Assembly: GCA_029973955.1 (NCBI GenBank)
Contig: JARKQJ010000053.1
Coordinates: 1-64,000, forward strand
Direction: 5' to 3'
Length of the DNA stretch: 64,000 bases
Source: Paludibaculum sp.
Lineage (GTDB): Bacteria > Acidobacteriota > Terriglobia > Bryobacterales > Bryobacteraceae
Shown here piece by piece: positions 18,463 through 27,684 of the stretch. Both the position numbers and the translations under genes were made by a program. Numbering within the stretch: position 1 is the first letter of the stretch; each line of letters starts with the position of its first letter. The notes beneath the pieces were generated by a model, which was not told where the DNA came from, ran no database searches, and saw only the letters and a program-made list of their open reading frames with translations.

Positions 18463-19872
18463 TTGAAAATCGGATTTGTCAGCCTCGGTTGCCCGAAGAA
18501 CCTTGTCGATACGGAAGTGATGATGGGTCAGCTCGCCGCGCGCGGGCATGCCTTAACGGCCTCGCCGGAGGAGGCGGACGCCATTGTCGTAAATACGTGC
18601 TCGTTCATCGACCCCGCCAAGCAGGAATCAGTAGACACGATTCTGGAGATGGCGGAGTTCAAGAAGACGGGCAAGGCCAAGCGCCTGATTGTGGCGGGCT
18701 GCCTGGTGGAGCGGTACCGGGCGGAGATCCAGCAGACGATTCCGGATGTGGACGCGGTGCTGGGAACCAATGAGCTGGATTCGATTGTCGATCTGTGCGA
18801 GAAGGGCGAGGCGCAGGCGAATCCGCTGGCGCCGTACCTGTATCACGATCTGACGCCGCGGGTACTGGCGACGCCGCGGCACTATGCGTATATCAAGATC
18901 AACGAGGGGTGCGACCACCCCTGCACGTTCTGCGTGATTCCACAGTTTCGCGGGAGTTTCCGCAGCCGGCGGTTTGAATCCGTGGTGGCGGAGGCAGCGC
19001 GGCTGTTCGAGCAGGGCGTGCGGGAAGTGAACCTGATCGGACAGGACACGACGGCCTATGGAGACGACCTGGGCATGAAAGACGGGCTGGCGCTGCTGCT
19101 GGAGCGTCTGGGCCAGATCGAAACTCAGCACAGGAAATGGGTGCGGTTCCTGTACTGCTATCCGAACCGGATCACTGGGAAGCTATTGGACGTGATTGCG
19201 TCGAACGCGGATGTGGTGAAGTACATCGACATGCCGCTGCAGCACGCCTCGGCGAGCGTGCTGAAGAGAATGAAGCGCGGCTCGTCGGGCGAGATCTTCC
19301 TGAAGACGCTGGCCAAGATCCGCAAGGCGGTGCCGGGGGTGGGGATCCGGACGTCGATGATTGTGGGCTTCCCGGGAGAGACGGAGCAGGATTTCGAAGA
19401 GTTGTGCCAGTTTGTGGAAGAGGCGCGGTTCGACCGGCTGGGCGTGTTCAGCTACTCCGATGAAGAGACGGCGCCAAGCTACGGGCTGGACGGCAAGGTG
19501 GACAAGAAGACGATCTACAACCGGCGGCGGAGGCTGATGGCGCTGCAGCGGAAGATCTCGCGGGCGGCGAACCGGAAGCTGGTGGGGCAGGAACTGCCGG
19601 TGCTGGTGGAAGGGCCATCGCCGGAGAATGAACTGGTGTGGCAGGCGCGGCTGGCGACGCAGGCGCCGGACATCGACGGTGTGTGCTACATCGAGGATTA
19701 CGGAGACGTAGAACCGCGAGCGGGGCAGTTCCGGGTGATGAAGATCACCAAGGCGCACGATTACGATCTGGCCGGCGATCTGGTGGACGCACCGGAGCAG
19801 GAGCCGCCGGCAGTGGTGAATCCGTTCCCGATCATCGCTTCGGCGGCGGGTCATGCGAGGCAGCACCAGTGA
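18463..19872 (+). CDS. rimO: Ribosomal protein S12 methylthiotransferase RimO
   Basis: A 469-aa radical-SAM methylthiotransferase that adds a methylthio group to an aspartate of ribosomal protein S12. The N-terminal iron-sulfur cysteines are at 10 (SLGCPKN), 46 (NTCSF) and 80 (VAGCLVE). The radical-SAM CxxxCxxC is at 150, 154 and 157 (GCDHPCTFCVIPQFRG). The C-terminus carries a TRAM-type region followed by a ~30-aa tail. TTG at 18463 gives the family start (LKIGFVSLGCPKN); long in-frame sequence upstream lies antisense to GH127 and is not part of it. Its stop overlaps the yacG start by one base. Confidence 0.95.
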   Translation: MKIGFVSLGCPKNLVDTEVMMGQLAARGHALTASPEEADAIVVNTCSFIDPAKQESVDTILEMAEFKKTGKAKRLIVAGCLVERYRAEIQQTIPDVDAVLGTNELDSIVDLCEKGEAQANPLAPYLYHDLTPRVLATPRHYAYIKINEGCDHPCTFCVIPQFRGSFRSRRFESVVAEAARLFEQGVREVNLIGQDTTAYGDDLGMKDGLALLLERLGQIETQHRKWVRFLYCYPNRITGKLLDVIASNADVVKYIDMPLQHASASVLKRMKRGSSGEIFLKTLAKIRKAVPGVGIRTSMIVGFPGETEQDFEELCQFVEEARFDRLGVFSYSDEETAPSYGLDGKVDKKTIYNRRRRLMALQRKISRAANRKLVGQELPVLVEGPSPENELVWQARLATQAPDIDGVCYIEDYGDVEPRAGQFRVMKITKAHDYDLAGDLVDAPEQEPPAVVNPFPIIASAAGHARQHQ

Positions 19873-20054
19873 TGAAGTGTCCGATCTGCAAGCAGGAAGT
19901 GAAGCTGAGCGACAAGGAGATGCCGTTCTGCAGCGAGCGGTGCAGGCTGATTGACCTGGGGATGTGGGCGGCCGAGGAGTACCGGATTCCGACGACGGAG
20001 CAGGGGCCGAGCGCGGGGGAAAAAGGCGCAGAGCCGAAGGACGATGATGAATAG
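19872..20054 (+). CDS. yacG: DNA gyrase inhibitor YacG (zinc-binding)
   Basis: A 60-aa zinc protein. The cysteines at 3, 6, 20 and 24 (MKCPICK, then FCSERC) and the block RLIDLGMWAAEEY are the YacG signature. In Escherichia coli, YacG binds GyrB and inhibits gyrase. The ATG overlaps the rimO TGA (TGATG). Its last bases overlap the pgpA start, so rimO, yacG and pgpA are translationally coupled. The acidic tail (EPKDDDE) is normal for the family. Confidence 0.92.
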   Translation: MKCPICKQEVKLSDKEMPFCSERCRLIDLGMWAAEEYRIPTTEQGPSAGEKGAEPKDDDE

Positions 20055-20520
20055 GGCGGACAGGCTGGCGGTGACGCTGGCGACGTGGTTCGGCTGCGGG
20101 CTGGCGCCGAAGGGTCCCGGGACGATGGGGGCGTTGGGCGGCATCGTGGTGGCGCTGGCGCTGCATCATGGCGCGGGCATGGCATGGTGGTGGCTGTGGG
20201 TGCTGGTGGCGCTGGGGACGCCGGTGGGCATCTGGTCAGCGGGACGGACGGCGGCGGTGAAAGGGTTGAAAGACCCGCAGATTGTGGTGATCGACGAAGT
20301 GCTGGGGCAGTGGATCGCGCTGGCGGCGGCGGTACCGGGCAATTGGCTGCACGTGGGTTTGGCGTTTGGGTTGTTCCGGCTGTTTGACATCTTCAAGCCG
20401 TGGCCGGTGCGGCAGTTGGAAGGATTGAAGGGCGGCGTGGGGATCATCGCGGACGACCTGATGGCCGGGGTGTACGGGGCGGTGGTTCTTGCGGTGTTCC
20501 GGACCGTGGTGCAATGGTAA
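20047..20520 (+). CDS. pgpA: Phosphatidylglycerophosphatase A
   Basis: A 157-aa inner-membrane enzyme that dephosphorylates phosphatidylglycerophosphate to phosphatidylglycerol. The diagnostic blocks are GLAPKGPGTMGAL near the N-terminus, VIDEVLGQWIAL (~80) and FDIFKPWPV, with three to four hydrophobic segments. ATG at 20047 or 20044 are both possible; AAGGA at 20036-20040 favours 20047. It overlaps yacG by eight bases. Confidence 0.92.
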   Translation: MNRADRLAVTLATWFGCGLAPKGPGTMGALGGIVVALALHHGAGMAWWWLWVLVALGTPVGIWSAGRTAAVKGLKDPQIVVIDEVLGQWIALAAAVPGNWLHVGLAFGLFRLFDIFKPWPVRQLEGLKGGVGIIADDLMAGVYGAVVLAVFRTVVQW

Positions 20521-21567
20521 GTGAGAAGTGTGAACCGGATGACGTTGAAAAGCAAGAGTACAGAACGGCCCGTGATTGAATCGATCTCGCCGGCGGCGGC
20601 GCTGCCGGGTGGCGATTTTCAGATCAAGGGCAGGAGCTTTCTACTGGCGCCGCGGCCGATCGTTTCGATTGGCGGCGTGGCTGCGCCGTTGACGGTGGGC
20701 TCAGACAGCCTGGTGGTAGCGCGGGTTCCAGAAGGGGCGGAGCGGGGCGAGGTAATCGTCAGCAACGGCGAGCAGGAGAGCAGCTCGACGGAGGTGCTGC
20801 TGGGCGCACTGGTGGCGGACAGCCTGCATCCGGTGGCGAGTCCGGTGGTGGACAAGAAGGGTAACATCTACACGACGTTTTCCGGCGCGCGCGGACAGAA
20901 GACACCGGTAGCCGTGTTTCAGATCGACCGGCACGGCGAGGTGACGCCTTACCTGACGGACCTGATGAACGCGACGGGGCTGGCGTTTTCGCCGGCGGGC
21001 GTGCTGCACATATCCTCGCGCTTTGATGGGATCGTCTACGAAGCCGGCGAAGCGGGCACCATGAGCGTGTATGTGGAAGGGATGGGCGTGGCGACAGGGA
21101 TCGCTTTCGACAAGGCGGGAGACCTGTTCGTGGGCGACCGTTCTGGCACGATCTTCAAGATCAGCCAGCAGAGACAGATCTACGTCTTTGCGACGCTGGA
21201 GCCTTCGATTTCGGCGTATCATCTGGCCATTGCGCCATCGGGCGATCTGTATGTGACGGGACCGACGACGTCGAGCTACGACGCGGTGTACCGGATCACG
21301 CCGGAAGGCGAAGTCAGCGTGTTTTACCGCGGGCTGGGCCGTCCGCAGGGCATGGCGTTCGACGCATTGGGCAATCTGTTTGTGGCGGCGAGCTACCAGG
21401 GGCGCAAGGGCATCGTGCGGATCACGCCGGGTGGCGAGGTTTCCCTGTACGTGTCCGGCCCGAACATGGTAGGCGCGGCGATTGCGCCGGGTGGCGATCT
21501 CCTGTTGACGACGACGAACGCGCTGTACCGGCTGAAGGCCGGGCTGAAATACTGGTCGAACAACTAA
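20521..21567 (+). CDS. IPT/TIG-domain and SMP-30/NHL-like beta-propeller protein
   Basis: A protein of up to 348 aa. Residues ~20-100 look like an IPT/TIG immunoglobulin-like domain (PVIESISPAAALPGGDFQIKG, and IVSIGGVAAPLTV). Residues ~105-345 form an NHL/SMP-30-type propeller (DKKGNIYTTFSG, DKAGDLFVGD, DALGNLFVAAS). No signal peptide is evident, so it may be cytoplasmic. The start is unsure: GTG at 20521 or 20530, or ATG at 20539, none with a strong ribosome-binding site. It begins directly after pgpA and lies six bases before cinA. Function is unknown. Confidence 0.8.
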   Translation: MRSVNRMTLKSKSTERPVIESISPAAALPGGDFQIKGRSFLLAPRPIVSIGGVAAPLTVGSDSLVVARVPEGAERGEVIVSNGEQESSSTEVLLGALVADSLHPVASPVVDKKGNIYTTFSGARGQKTPVAVFQIDRHGEVTPYLTDLMNATGLAFSPAGVLHISSRFDGIVYEAGEAGTMSVYVEGMGVATGIAFDKAGDLFVGDRSGTIFKISQQRQIYVFATLEPSISAYHLAIAPSGDLYVTGPTTSSYDAVYRITPEGEVSVFYRGLGRPQGMAFDALGNLFVAASYQGRKGIVRITPGGEVSLYVSGPNMVGAAIAPGGDLLLTTTNALYRLKAGLKYWSNN

Positions 21568-21573
21568 AGAGTC

Positions 21574-22806
21574 ATGAACGCCGAGATTATCGCCGTTGGC
21601 AGTGAGATGCTGACGCCGCAGCGCGTGGACACAAACTCGCTGTGGCTGACCGGGAAGCTGAACGACCTGGGCGTAGAGGTGACGCAGAAGTCGATCATCG
21701 GCGACGACCGGGAGCGGCTGGCAGCGTCGGTGAGCGCGGCACTGGACCGCGTGCCGCTGTTGGTCATCACGGGCGGACTGGGTCCGACGGAAGACGACTT
21801 AACGCGGGAGGCGGTGGCGCAGGCGCTACGGCGGCGGCTGCTGTTTTCTCAGGAGATCTGCGACTGGATTGAAGCGAGATTCAAGCGGATGGGGCGGCAG
21901 ATGTCGCCGAACAACCGCAAGCAGGCGTTCCTGATTGAGGGAGCGGAGAAGCTGCCGAATCCGAACGGGACGGCGCCGGGGCAATGGCTGGACCTGCCGG
22001 GCGGGATGGTGCTGATTCTGCCGGGGCCTCCGGGCGAGATGAATCCGATGTTCGAAACGCATTGCCTGCCGCTGCTGAGAGAGCGTCTGCCGCAATCGCA
22101 CATCCGGACACGGTTCTACCGCGTGGCCGGGATGGGCGAGAGCAACCTGGATGCGTTGATCGCACCGATCTACAAGCCGTATGGAAATCCGGTGACGACG
22201 ATTCTGGCGGCGGAAGGCGACGTGCAGGTCCACCTGCGCGCGCAGTGCGGCACGGATGAGGAGGCGGAAGCACTGGTGGAAGAGTTAGGCGCGAAGATTC
22301 TGGCGGCACTGGGGGACAAGGTGTATTCGCTGGACGGCTCGCCGCTGGAAGCGGTGGTGGGCGCGATGCTGAAGGCGAAAGGGGCGACGGTGGCGGTAGC
22401 GGAGAGCGCGACGGCAGGGCTGCTGGGCGCAAGGATTACGCAGGCGCCTGGATCGTCGGAATGGTTCCTGGGCGGCTTCCAGGTGTACGGCACGGCGATG
22501 AAGTCGCGCCTGTTGGGCGTGGATGAGAAGGTGGCACTGGAAGATGGCGTGGTGAGCGAAGCGATGGCCGTGGCCATGGCCTGCAAAGTGCGGGAGAAGA
22601 TCGGATCGACGTACGCATTGTCGATCACGGGCGAAGCGGGGCCGGAGTCTTCGAGTGCAGGCGTGGCGCCGGGGACGGTGTGGATCGGGGTGGCCGGGCC
22701 GGAGAAGGCGGAAGCGAAGATGTTCAAGTTCCCGAACGGGCGAGAGCGGGTAAGGAAGTTCGCCGTGCAGACGGCTTTGAACCTGCTGCGCCACGAGTTG
22801 CTCTAG
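21574..22806 (+). CDS. cinA: CinA-like protein (NMN deamidase / ADP-ribose pyrophosphatase family)
   Basis: A 410-aa protein. The N-terminal half is the molybdopterin-binding-like COG1058 domain (IIAVGSEMLT, and TGGLGPTEDDLTREAV). The C-terminal half is the CinA amidase domain (AESATAGLLGARITQAPGSSEWFLGGFQVYG, split here only for reading). In family members these recycle pyridine nucleotides by NMN deamidation. The usual ESCTGG block reads ESATAG, so the conserved cysteine is alanine; the serine is kept. It is the last confidently housekeeping gene in this run. Confidence 0.92.
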   Translation: MNAEIIAVGSEMLTPQRVDTNSLWLTGKLNDLGVEVTQKSIIGDDRERLAASVSAALDRVPLLVITGGLGPTEDDLTREAVAQALRRRLLFSQEICDWIEARFKRMGRQMSPNNRKQAFLIEGAEKLPNPNGTAPGQWLDLPGGMVLILPGPPGEMNPMFETHCLPLLRERLPQSHIRTRFYRVAGMGESNLDALIAPIYKPYGNPVTTILAAEGDVQVHLRAQCGTDEEAEALVEELGAKILAALGDKVYSLDGSPLEAVVGAMLKAKGATVAVAESATAGLLGARITQAPGSSEWFLGGFQVYGTAMKSRLLGVDEKVALEDGVVSEAMAVAMACKVREKIGSTYALSITGEAGPESSSAGVAPGTVWIGVAGPEKAEAKMFKFPNGRERVRKFAVQTALNLLRHELL

Positions 22807-22820
22807 GTCATAATCGGGGC

Positions 22821-23846
22821 ATGCTGCTCCGGAGAGAGTTTCTGGCGGCGCCCGCTGTGGCGATGGCGCAGAGTCCGCGCAAGGTGAAGGTGGCGTTTCT
22901 GGGGGCGAGCCATGCACATGGGGTGGCCAAGCTGGAACTGGTAAAGAGCTCACCGGACTACGAATTGGCGGGCGTGTGGGAAGCGGATGCCGCGGCGCGG
23001 GCGCGGCTGGGGCGTCTGGGCGAATTGCGGTGGATGACGAAGGCTGAGATTCTGGGCAACGCGTCGATTGAGGCGGTATTTCTGGAGGGGCCGGTGGCGA
23101 GCCACGGGCCGCTGGCCTTGGAAGCGCTGGGCGCGGGCAAGCACTGCCACATCGAGAAGCCGGCGGCGAGCAGGGTGGCGCAAATGAAGCAGATCGTGGC
23201 GCTGGCCAAGTCGCGGCGGCGCGTGATCCAGGCAGGGTATATGTGGCGGTACAACCCGGCGGTGGCGAAGGCGCTGGAGGCGGTGAAGAACGGATGGCTG
23301 GGAGAGGTGTTCTCCGTGCACATTCGGATCAACACGAACAACGGGCTGGGGGAGAGGGTGGAGTTGGGTAAGTTCGCCGGCGGGCAGATGTTTGAGATGG
23401 GGGCGCACGCGGTGGACATCCTTGTGCGGATGCTGGGGATGCCGCGGCGGATAACACCGTTTCTGCGGCATGACGGGACGTTTCAGGACTCATTCCAGGA
23501 CAATGCGGCGGCGGTGCTGGAGTATCCGAAGGCGATGGCGGTGATCGTCACCAGCGCGCTGCATCCGAACGGGACGGCGCACCGGGCGCTGGAGATCTTT
23601 GGGACCAATGGGAGCGCGATGGTGCGGCCGATTGAGCCTCCGGCGCTGGAGTTCGATCTGCTGAATCCGGCGGGGCCGTATTCAAAGGGGCGGCAGAAGC
23701 TGGAGTTGCCGGCGTACAAACGCTATGTGGGGGACGTTGCCGCGTTCGCGAAGGCGGTGCGGGGCGAAGCGCCGCTGGAGACGACGCCGGACACGGAGAT
23801 GGCCGTGACAGAGGTCCTGTTGACGGCCTCGAAGATGATTGGGTGA
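22821..23846 (+). CDS. Gfo/Idh/MocA-family oxidoreductase with Tat-like signal
   Basis: A 341-aa protein. A short twin-arginine-like N-terminus (LLRREFLAAPAVAMAQ) precedes a Rossmann fold (KVKVAFLGASHAHGVAK) and the family EKPAA block (HCHIEKPAASR, ~residue 110). The C-terminal half has the dimerisation domain (GGQMFEMGAHAVDILVRMLG). Relatives oxidise sugars or sugar acids with tightly bound NAD(P); Tat export of a folded, cofactor-loaded enzyme fits. ATG at 22821 follows GGGG and is the start that gives the signal. The exact substrate is unknown. Confidence 0.85.
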   Translation: MLLRREFLAAPAVAMAQSPRKVKVAFLGASHAHGVAKLELVKSSPDYELAGVWEADAAARARLGRLGELRWMTKAEILGNASIEAVFLEGPVASHGPLALEALGAGKHCHIEKPAASRVAQMKQIVALAKSRRRVIQAGYMWRYNPAVAKALEAVKNGWLGEVFSVHIRINTNNGLGERVELGKFAGGQMFEMGAHAVDILVRMLGMPRRITPFLRHDGTFQDSFQDNAAAVLEYPKAMAVIVTSALHPNGTAHRALEIFGTNGSAMVRPIEPPALEFDLLNPAGPYSKGRQKLELPAYKRYVGDVAAFAKAVRGEAPLETTPDTEMAVTEVLLTASKMIG

Positions 23847-23850
23847 AGAG

Positions 23851-23870
23851 GCCGGGTGTGGCGGCCCGGC
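23851..23870. terminator. Weak hairpin between convergent genes
   Basis: GCCGGG (23851-23856) and CCCGGC (23865-23870) pair around an eight-base loop, between convergent genes ending at 23846 and 23904. There is no U-tract on the plus side directly after the stem, so termination activity is only suggested by position. Confidence 0.35.
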
Positions 23871-23903
23871 GCCGGTCTGCTGGCAAAAAGAGCGGGAGCG
23901 TTT

Positions 23904-24668
23904 CTATTGGCGGGCCTTGGCGATGGCTGCCTCGGCGATGGGGGCCATGATCTGATAGCCCTTGGCGTTGGGGTGTAGGCCGTCGCCGGAGATGCCGTCT
24001 TTGAGCAGGCCGTGTTCGTCGACGGTGGCGGAGAAGTAGTCGGCGTAGACGGCGCCGGATTGGGCGGCGTAGGACTTGAGCCAGGCGTTGAGTTTGAGGA
24101 TGTCCACGGGAGGGCGGCGATCGGTCTGCTTGCGGTTGGTGTAGTCGCTCACGGGGAGGACGGAGCAGAGGACGACCTTGATCTGATGGGCCTGGGCGAG
24201 TTCGGTGATGGCCTGGAGGTTCTGCTGGATCATCTCAAGGGTGACGGGGCCGGTGTTGCGGGCGATGTCGTTGGTACCGGCGAGGACGATGAGGGCGGCG
24301 GGCTTGAGGTTGATGACGTCGGGGAACATGCGGACGAGCATCTGCGAGGTGGTCTGACCGCCGATGCCGCGATTGACGTAGGGCTTACCGGGGAAGGATT
24401 CGGCGAGCTTCCAGCCGTCGGTAATGGAGTCGCCGAAGAAGACGACGCGGTTGGGGTCGGCCGGGAGGGCGCGGAGGCGCTGATTATCGGCGTGGTAGCG
24501 GCCGAGCTGGTTCCAGTCCTGGAGCTGGTCGGCGAGGTTCTGGGCGGTGTTGGCGAGGCAGCAGGCGGCGCGGGGCGGATTGTATTCCTCGACGGTCTGG
24601 GAGAAGGCGGGCAGAAGGAGCGCGGTGAGAAGGAGCAGGGTGCGGGTCATATCGGGTACCAGAGACAT
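23904..24668 (-). CDS. Secreted SGNH/GDSL-type hydrolase
   Basis: A 254-aa secreted hydrolase. The signal peptide is TRTLLLLTALLLPAFS. The catalytic blocks are VVFFGDSITDGW (Ser nucleophile), NRGIGGQTTSQML, AGTNDIAR and DGLHPNAKGY (Asp-His pair), all typical of SGNH esterases. These enzymes usually deacetylate carbohydrate esters. ATG at 24668 has CTGGAGA in front; ATG at 24650 gives a cleaner signal peptide, so either is possible. It is divergent from the aminomutase-like gene across only ~30 bp. Confidence 0.85.
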   Translation of the reverse strand: MSLVPDMTRTLLLLTALLLPAFSQTVEEYNPPRAACCLANTAQNLADQLQDWNQLGRYHADNQRLRALPADPNRVVFFGDSITDGWKLAESFPGKPYVNRGIGGQTTSQMLVRMFPDVINLKPAALIVLAGTNDIARNTGPVTLEMIQQNLQAITELAQAHQIKVVLCSVLPVSDYTNRKQTDRRPPVDILKLNAWLKSYAAQSGAVYADYFSATVDEHGLLKDGISGDGLHPNAKGYQIMAPIAEAAIAKARQ

Positions 24669-24697
24669 TATCTCCAGCGTGGGGATATGCTGGGGCG

Positions 24698-25999
24698 ATG
24701 AGTGAACGGTGGCAGAGGTCGAGAGAGCTGCTGGAGCGGGCGCGGGGCTCGCTGGCAGGGGGCGTGAGCAGCCCGTTCCGGGCGAAGTTCCCGGTGCCGC
24801 TTTACTTTCGCGACGGGCAGGGTTCGCGGCTCGAGGATGAGGACGGCAACCGGTACATCGACTACACACTGGCCTGGGGGCCGGCGATTCTGGGGCACAA
24901 GCATCCGGCATTGGTGGAAGCATACCGGAGGGCTGCGGAGCGGCCGCTGATCTATGGGGCGGAGCACCGGTTGGAGATCGAGGTGGCGGAGCGGATCCAG
25001 TCGATGGTGCCTTGCGCGGAGAGAGTGGCATTCACTTCGAGCGGGAGCGAGGCGGTGCAATTGGCGCTACGTTTGGCGCGGGCCCATACGAGACGGCCGC
25101 TGATTGTGAAGTTCGAGGGGCATTATCACGGCTGGTTCGATTCGGTACTGGTGAGCCACCACGCGAAGCTCGATGAGATGGGCGCGGAGGAGGAGGCGCG
25201 GGCCGTGCCGGAATCGAGCGGGCAGGTGACGAATGCCTTGGAGAACGTAATTCCGCTGCCGTGGAACCGGCCGGACCTGTTCGAGAGAGTGATGGCGGAG
25301 CGGGGGACGGAGGTGGCTGGTGTAATCATGGAGCCTTGGCTGATGAACAGCGGCGGGATTGAGCCGGGTGAGGGGTATTTGCAGGCAGTGCGGGAGTTGG
25401 CGCACGCGCAGGGGGCTGTAGTGATCTTCGACGAGATCATCACGGGCTTCCGCATGGCGCCGGGCGGGGCGCAGAGCGTGTTTGGCGTGACACCCGATCT
25501 GGCGACGTTCGGCAAGGCGGTGGGTGGAGGCGCTCCGTTCAGCGTGGTGGCGGGCCGGAAGGAGATTCTCGAACTGATGTTCGGCGGCGGGGTAAGCTTC
25601 GGGGGGACGTTCAACGGGAATCCAGTGTCTCTGGCCGCGGCGGCGGCGACGCTGGAGGTACTGGCAAGCGAAGGCGGGCGGGCGTTGCGGGAGACGAACG
25701 AGCGCGGCAGGCGGCTGATGGATGGGATACGGGCGGTGGCGGAGAGACGCGGAGTGAAGATGCTGGTGAGCGGATTTGGGGCGGCGTTCGCTTTGCACTT
25801 CACGAACGCCGCCGAATTGAGGAGCTACCGCGACGTCTGCGCGGATGACGCGGAGAGGCTGCGGCGATGCCTGTTCGGATTGCTGGAGCGCGGCGTTTAC
25901 GCGCTGCCGGATGGACGCTTCTACCTGTCACTGGCGCATACAGACGCAGACGTGGAGGAGACGCTGGCGGCGGTGGACGCCGTGTCGGCGGCTTTGTAG
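24698..25999 (+). CDS. Class III PLP aminotransferase, glutamate-1-semialdehyde aminomutase-like
   Basis: A 433-aa PLP enzyme. Conserved blocks are DGNRYIDYTLAWGPAILGHKHP, FTSSGSEAVQLALRLARA, KFEGHYHGW, FDEIITGFR and the PLP-lysine region ATFGKAVGGGAPF. The pattern is that of the HemL/glutamate-1-semialdehyde 2,1-aminomutase group. It is not clearly the haem-pathway enzyme: the neighbours are not tetrapyrrole genes, and HemL paralogues in this fold are common. A general amino-sugar or amino-acid role is possible. The 3' end is four bases from the convergent FAD oxidoreductase. Confidence 0.82.
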   Translation: MSERWQRSRELLERARGSLAGGVSSPFRAKFPVPLYFRDGQGSRLEDEDGNRYIDYTLAWGPAILGHKHPALVEAYRRAAERPLIYGAEHRLEIEVAERIQSMVPCAERVAFTSSGSEAVQLALRLARAHTRRPLIVKFEGHYHGWFDSVLVSHHAKLDEMGAEEEARAVPESSGQVTNALENVIPLPWNRPDLFERVMAERGTEVAGVIMEPWLMNSGGIEPGEGYLQAVRELAHAQGAVVIFDEIITGFRMAPGGAQSVFGVTPDLATFGKAVGGGAPFSVVAGRKEILELMFGGGVSFGGTFNGNPVSLAAAAATLEVLASEGGRALRETNERGRRLMDGIRAVAERRGVKMLVSGFGAAFALHFTNAAELRSYRDVCADDAERLRRCLFGLLERGVYALPDGRFYLSLAHTDADVEETLAAVDAVSAAL

Positions 26000-26003
26000 G
26001 CGG

Positions 26004-27662
26004 CTACTTAGCAGGCGCCTTATATTCGAGCACCTGGCCGTCGGCCAGGAGGCGTTCGCGGAGCTTTTCGTAAGGGACGTCCTGGACGGCGAGTTTGCCG
26101 TCGATGGCCATGACAGCAGCAGTGGCGGCGGACTGGCCGAGGATCATGAACACCGGCTCCATGCGGATGGAGCCGTAGGCGATGTGGGAAGAAGAGACGG
26201 CCACGGGAACGAGGAGGTTGACGGCCTGGCCGGCCTTGGGCACGATGGCGCCGTAGGAGATCTGGTAGGGGCCCTTGGTGGAGACGCCGATGTCGCCTTC
26301 GTTCTGAACGTAGCCCTCGGGGGTGATGTAGCGCTGGACGTTGTGGGAGTCCATGCCGTAGGAGCCCATGCCGATGGATTCGGGGGTGGGGCGTTTCTTG
26401 AGGAGTTCGTTCTCGGTCATGACGTAGCGGCCGACCATGCGGCGGGCCTCGCGGACGTAGATCTGATGAGGCCAGTTGCCGGTGGTGGTGAACTCGTCCT
26501 TAGCCAGGCCCCACTGAGCCATGGCGGTACGAACGTCCTCAGGGACGCGGGGATCGTTGGCGATGAAGTAGAGCAGGCCCTGCTGATAGTCGATGTGCTC
26601 CTGGATGATCTGCTTGCGGCGCTCGTAGGAGGCCTCCGGGTAGTCGTAGTTGTAGCCGATGTTGTCGGAGCTGAAGGGACCGTGGTTGTTGGTATCGGTC
26701 TTGCCGTTGGGGATGGGGTCGAACTTATCGAAGGTCTCGCGCCAGCCGGCATTGAAGACGCGGAGGAGGAGTTCGTATTGGGCGGGGTCGTAGTTCTTCG
26801 GCCTGGGGAAGGCGACACGGTTTTCGGGGACACGGGTGAAGCAGGTGCGGAAGCAGTAGGCCTGGATGCGCTTGTCGGCTTCGCCGTAAGTGCCGGGAGG
26901 CTCGGTGGAGATGCGGGGGAGGACGCCGCTGGAGGGATCGCCAGGGGTTTTGTAGGGGGAGATGGGGGTTTTGACGGCGCCGAAGTGGTGGCGGTGGTGG
27001 AGGGTGCCGGTCTGGATGCCGGCCCAATCCTCGTTGTATGTGGCCTTGGCTTCGCGGCCGACGTGGTAGTCGACACCGGCGGCGGCCATGAGGTCGCCTT
27101 CGTAGGTGGCGTCGATGAACGCCTTGGCGGAGAAGGTGCGGCCGTCGAGAGTGCGGATGGAGACGATGCGGTTGCCATCTTTGCGGACGCCTTTGGCGCG
27201 ATCGAGCCAGGCATCGCGGTAGATGGGGATCTTGAGTTCCTTCACCCAGGCTTCATAGACGTTTTCGGCGACGTGCGGCTCAAAGATCATCATGGTGCGC
27301 GCGTTAGCATCCATGGCGGCGGTGTCCTGGCCCTTATTGCCGTACTGTTCCCGCTTCTGCCAGCGCCAGGTTTCCGGCTTCTGATACTCGAGATAGACGC
27401 GGTGGTAGAACTCGCGGGAGAGGCCTCCGATGACGGCTTTGTTGCCGGAGTCGGTCCAGCCGAGGCCGCCGGCAGTGAGGCCGCCGAGGTGCTTTTCGGG
27501 GCAGACCATGATGACGGTCTTCTCCATGCGGCGGGCCTGGATGGCAGCGGTGATGGCGCCGGAGGTGCACCCATAGACGAGGATGTCGGCCTGGCGGGGT
27601 TGAGCGAAGAGCGAGGCCGCGAACACCGCGGCAAAAGGAAGGAGCCGGTATGTGAAGGTCAT
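26004..27662 (-). CDS. Secreted FAD-dependent oxidoreductase
   Basis: A 552-aa enzyme with a signal peptide (TYRLLPFAAVFAASLFAQ). The FAD fold starts ADILVYGCTSGAITAAIQA and continues HLGGLTAGGLGWTDSG. The end has LVPVAVSSSHIAYGSIRMEP and FMILGQSAATAAVMAI. It belongs to the FAD_oxidored (PF12831) group, like the gene at 9280. The ATG at 27662 was chosen because it begins the signal peptide. It lies 22 bp downstream of the small gene at 27685, suggesting one transcript. Substrate unknown. Confidence 0.87.
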   Translation of the reverse strand: MTFTYRLLPFAAVFAASLFAQPRQADILVYGCTSGAITAAIQARRMEKTVIMVCPEKHLGGLTAGGLGWTDSGNKAVIGGLSREFYHRVYLEYQKPETWRWQKREQYGNKGQDTAAMDANARTMMIFEPHVAENVYEAWVKELKIPIYRDAWLDRAKGVRKDGNRIVSIRTLDGRTFSAKAFIDATYEGDLMAAAGVDYHVGREAKATYNEDWAGIQTGTLHHRHHFGAVKTPISPYKTPGDPSSGVLPRISTEPPGTYGEADKRIQAYCFRTCFTRVPENRVAFPRPKNYDPAQYELLLRVFNAGWRETFDKFDPIPNGKTDTNNHGPFSSDNIGYNYDYPEASYERRKQIIQEHIDYQQGLLYFIANDPRVPEDVRTAMAQWGLAKDEFTTTGNWPHQIYVREARRMVGRYVMTENELLKKRPTPESIGMGSYGMDSHNVQRYITPEGYVQNEGDIGVSTKGPYQISYGAIVPKAGQAVNLLVPVAVSSSHIAYGSIRMEPVFMILGQSAATAAVMAIDGKLAVQDVPYEKLRERLLADGQVLEYKAPAK

Positions 27663-27684
27663 GAGGTGGATGTGGAAAGCCCGA

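Noticed and set aside
24698..25999. Assigning hemL
   Set aside because: The fold fits glutamate-1-semialdehyde aminomutase, but no tetrapyrrole neighbours support it and close paralogues are common.
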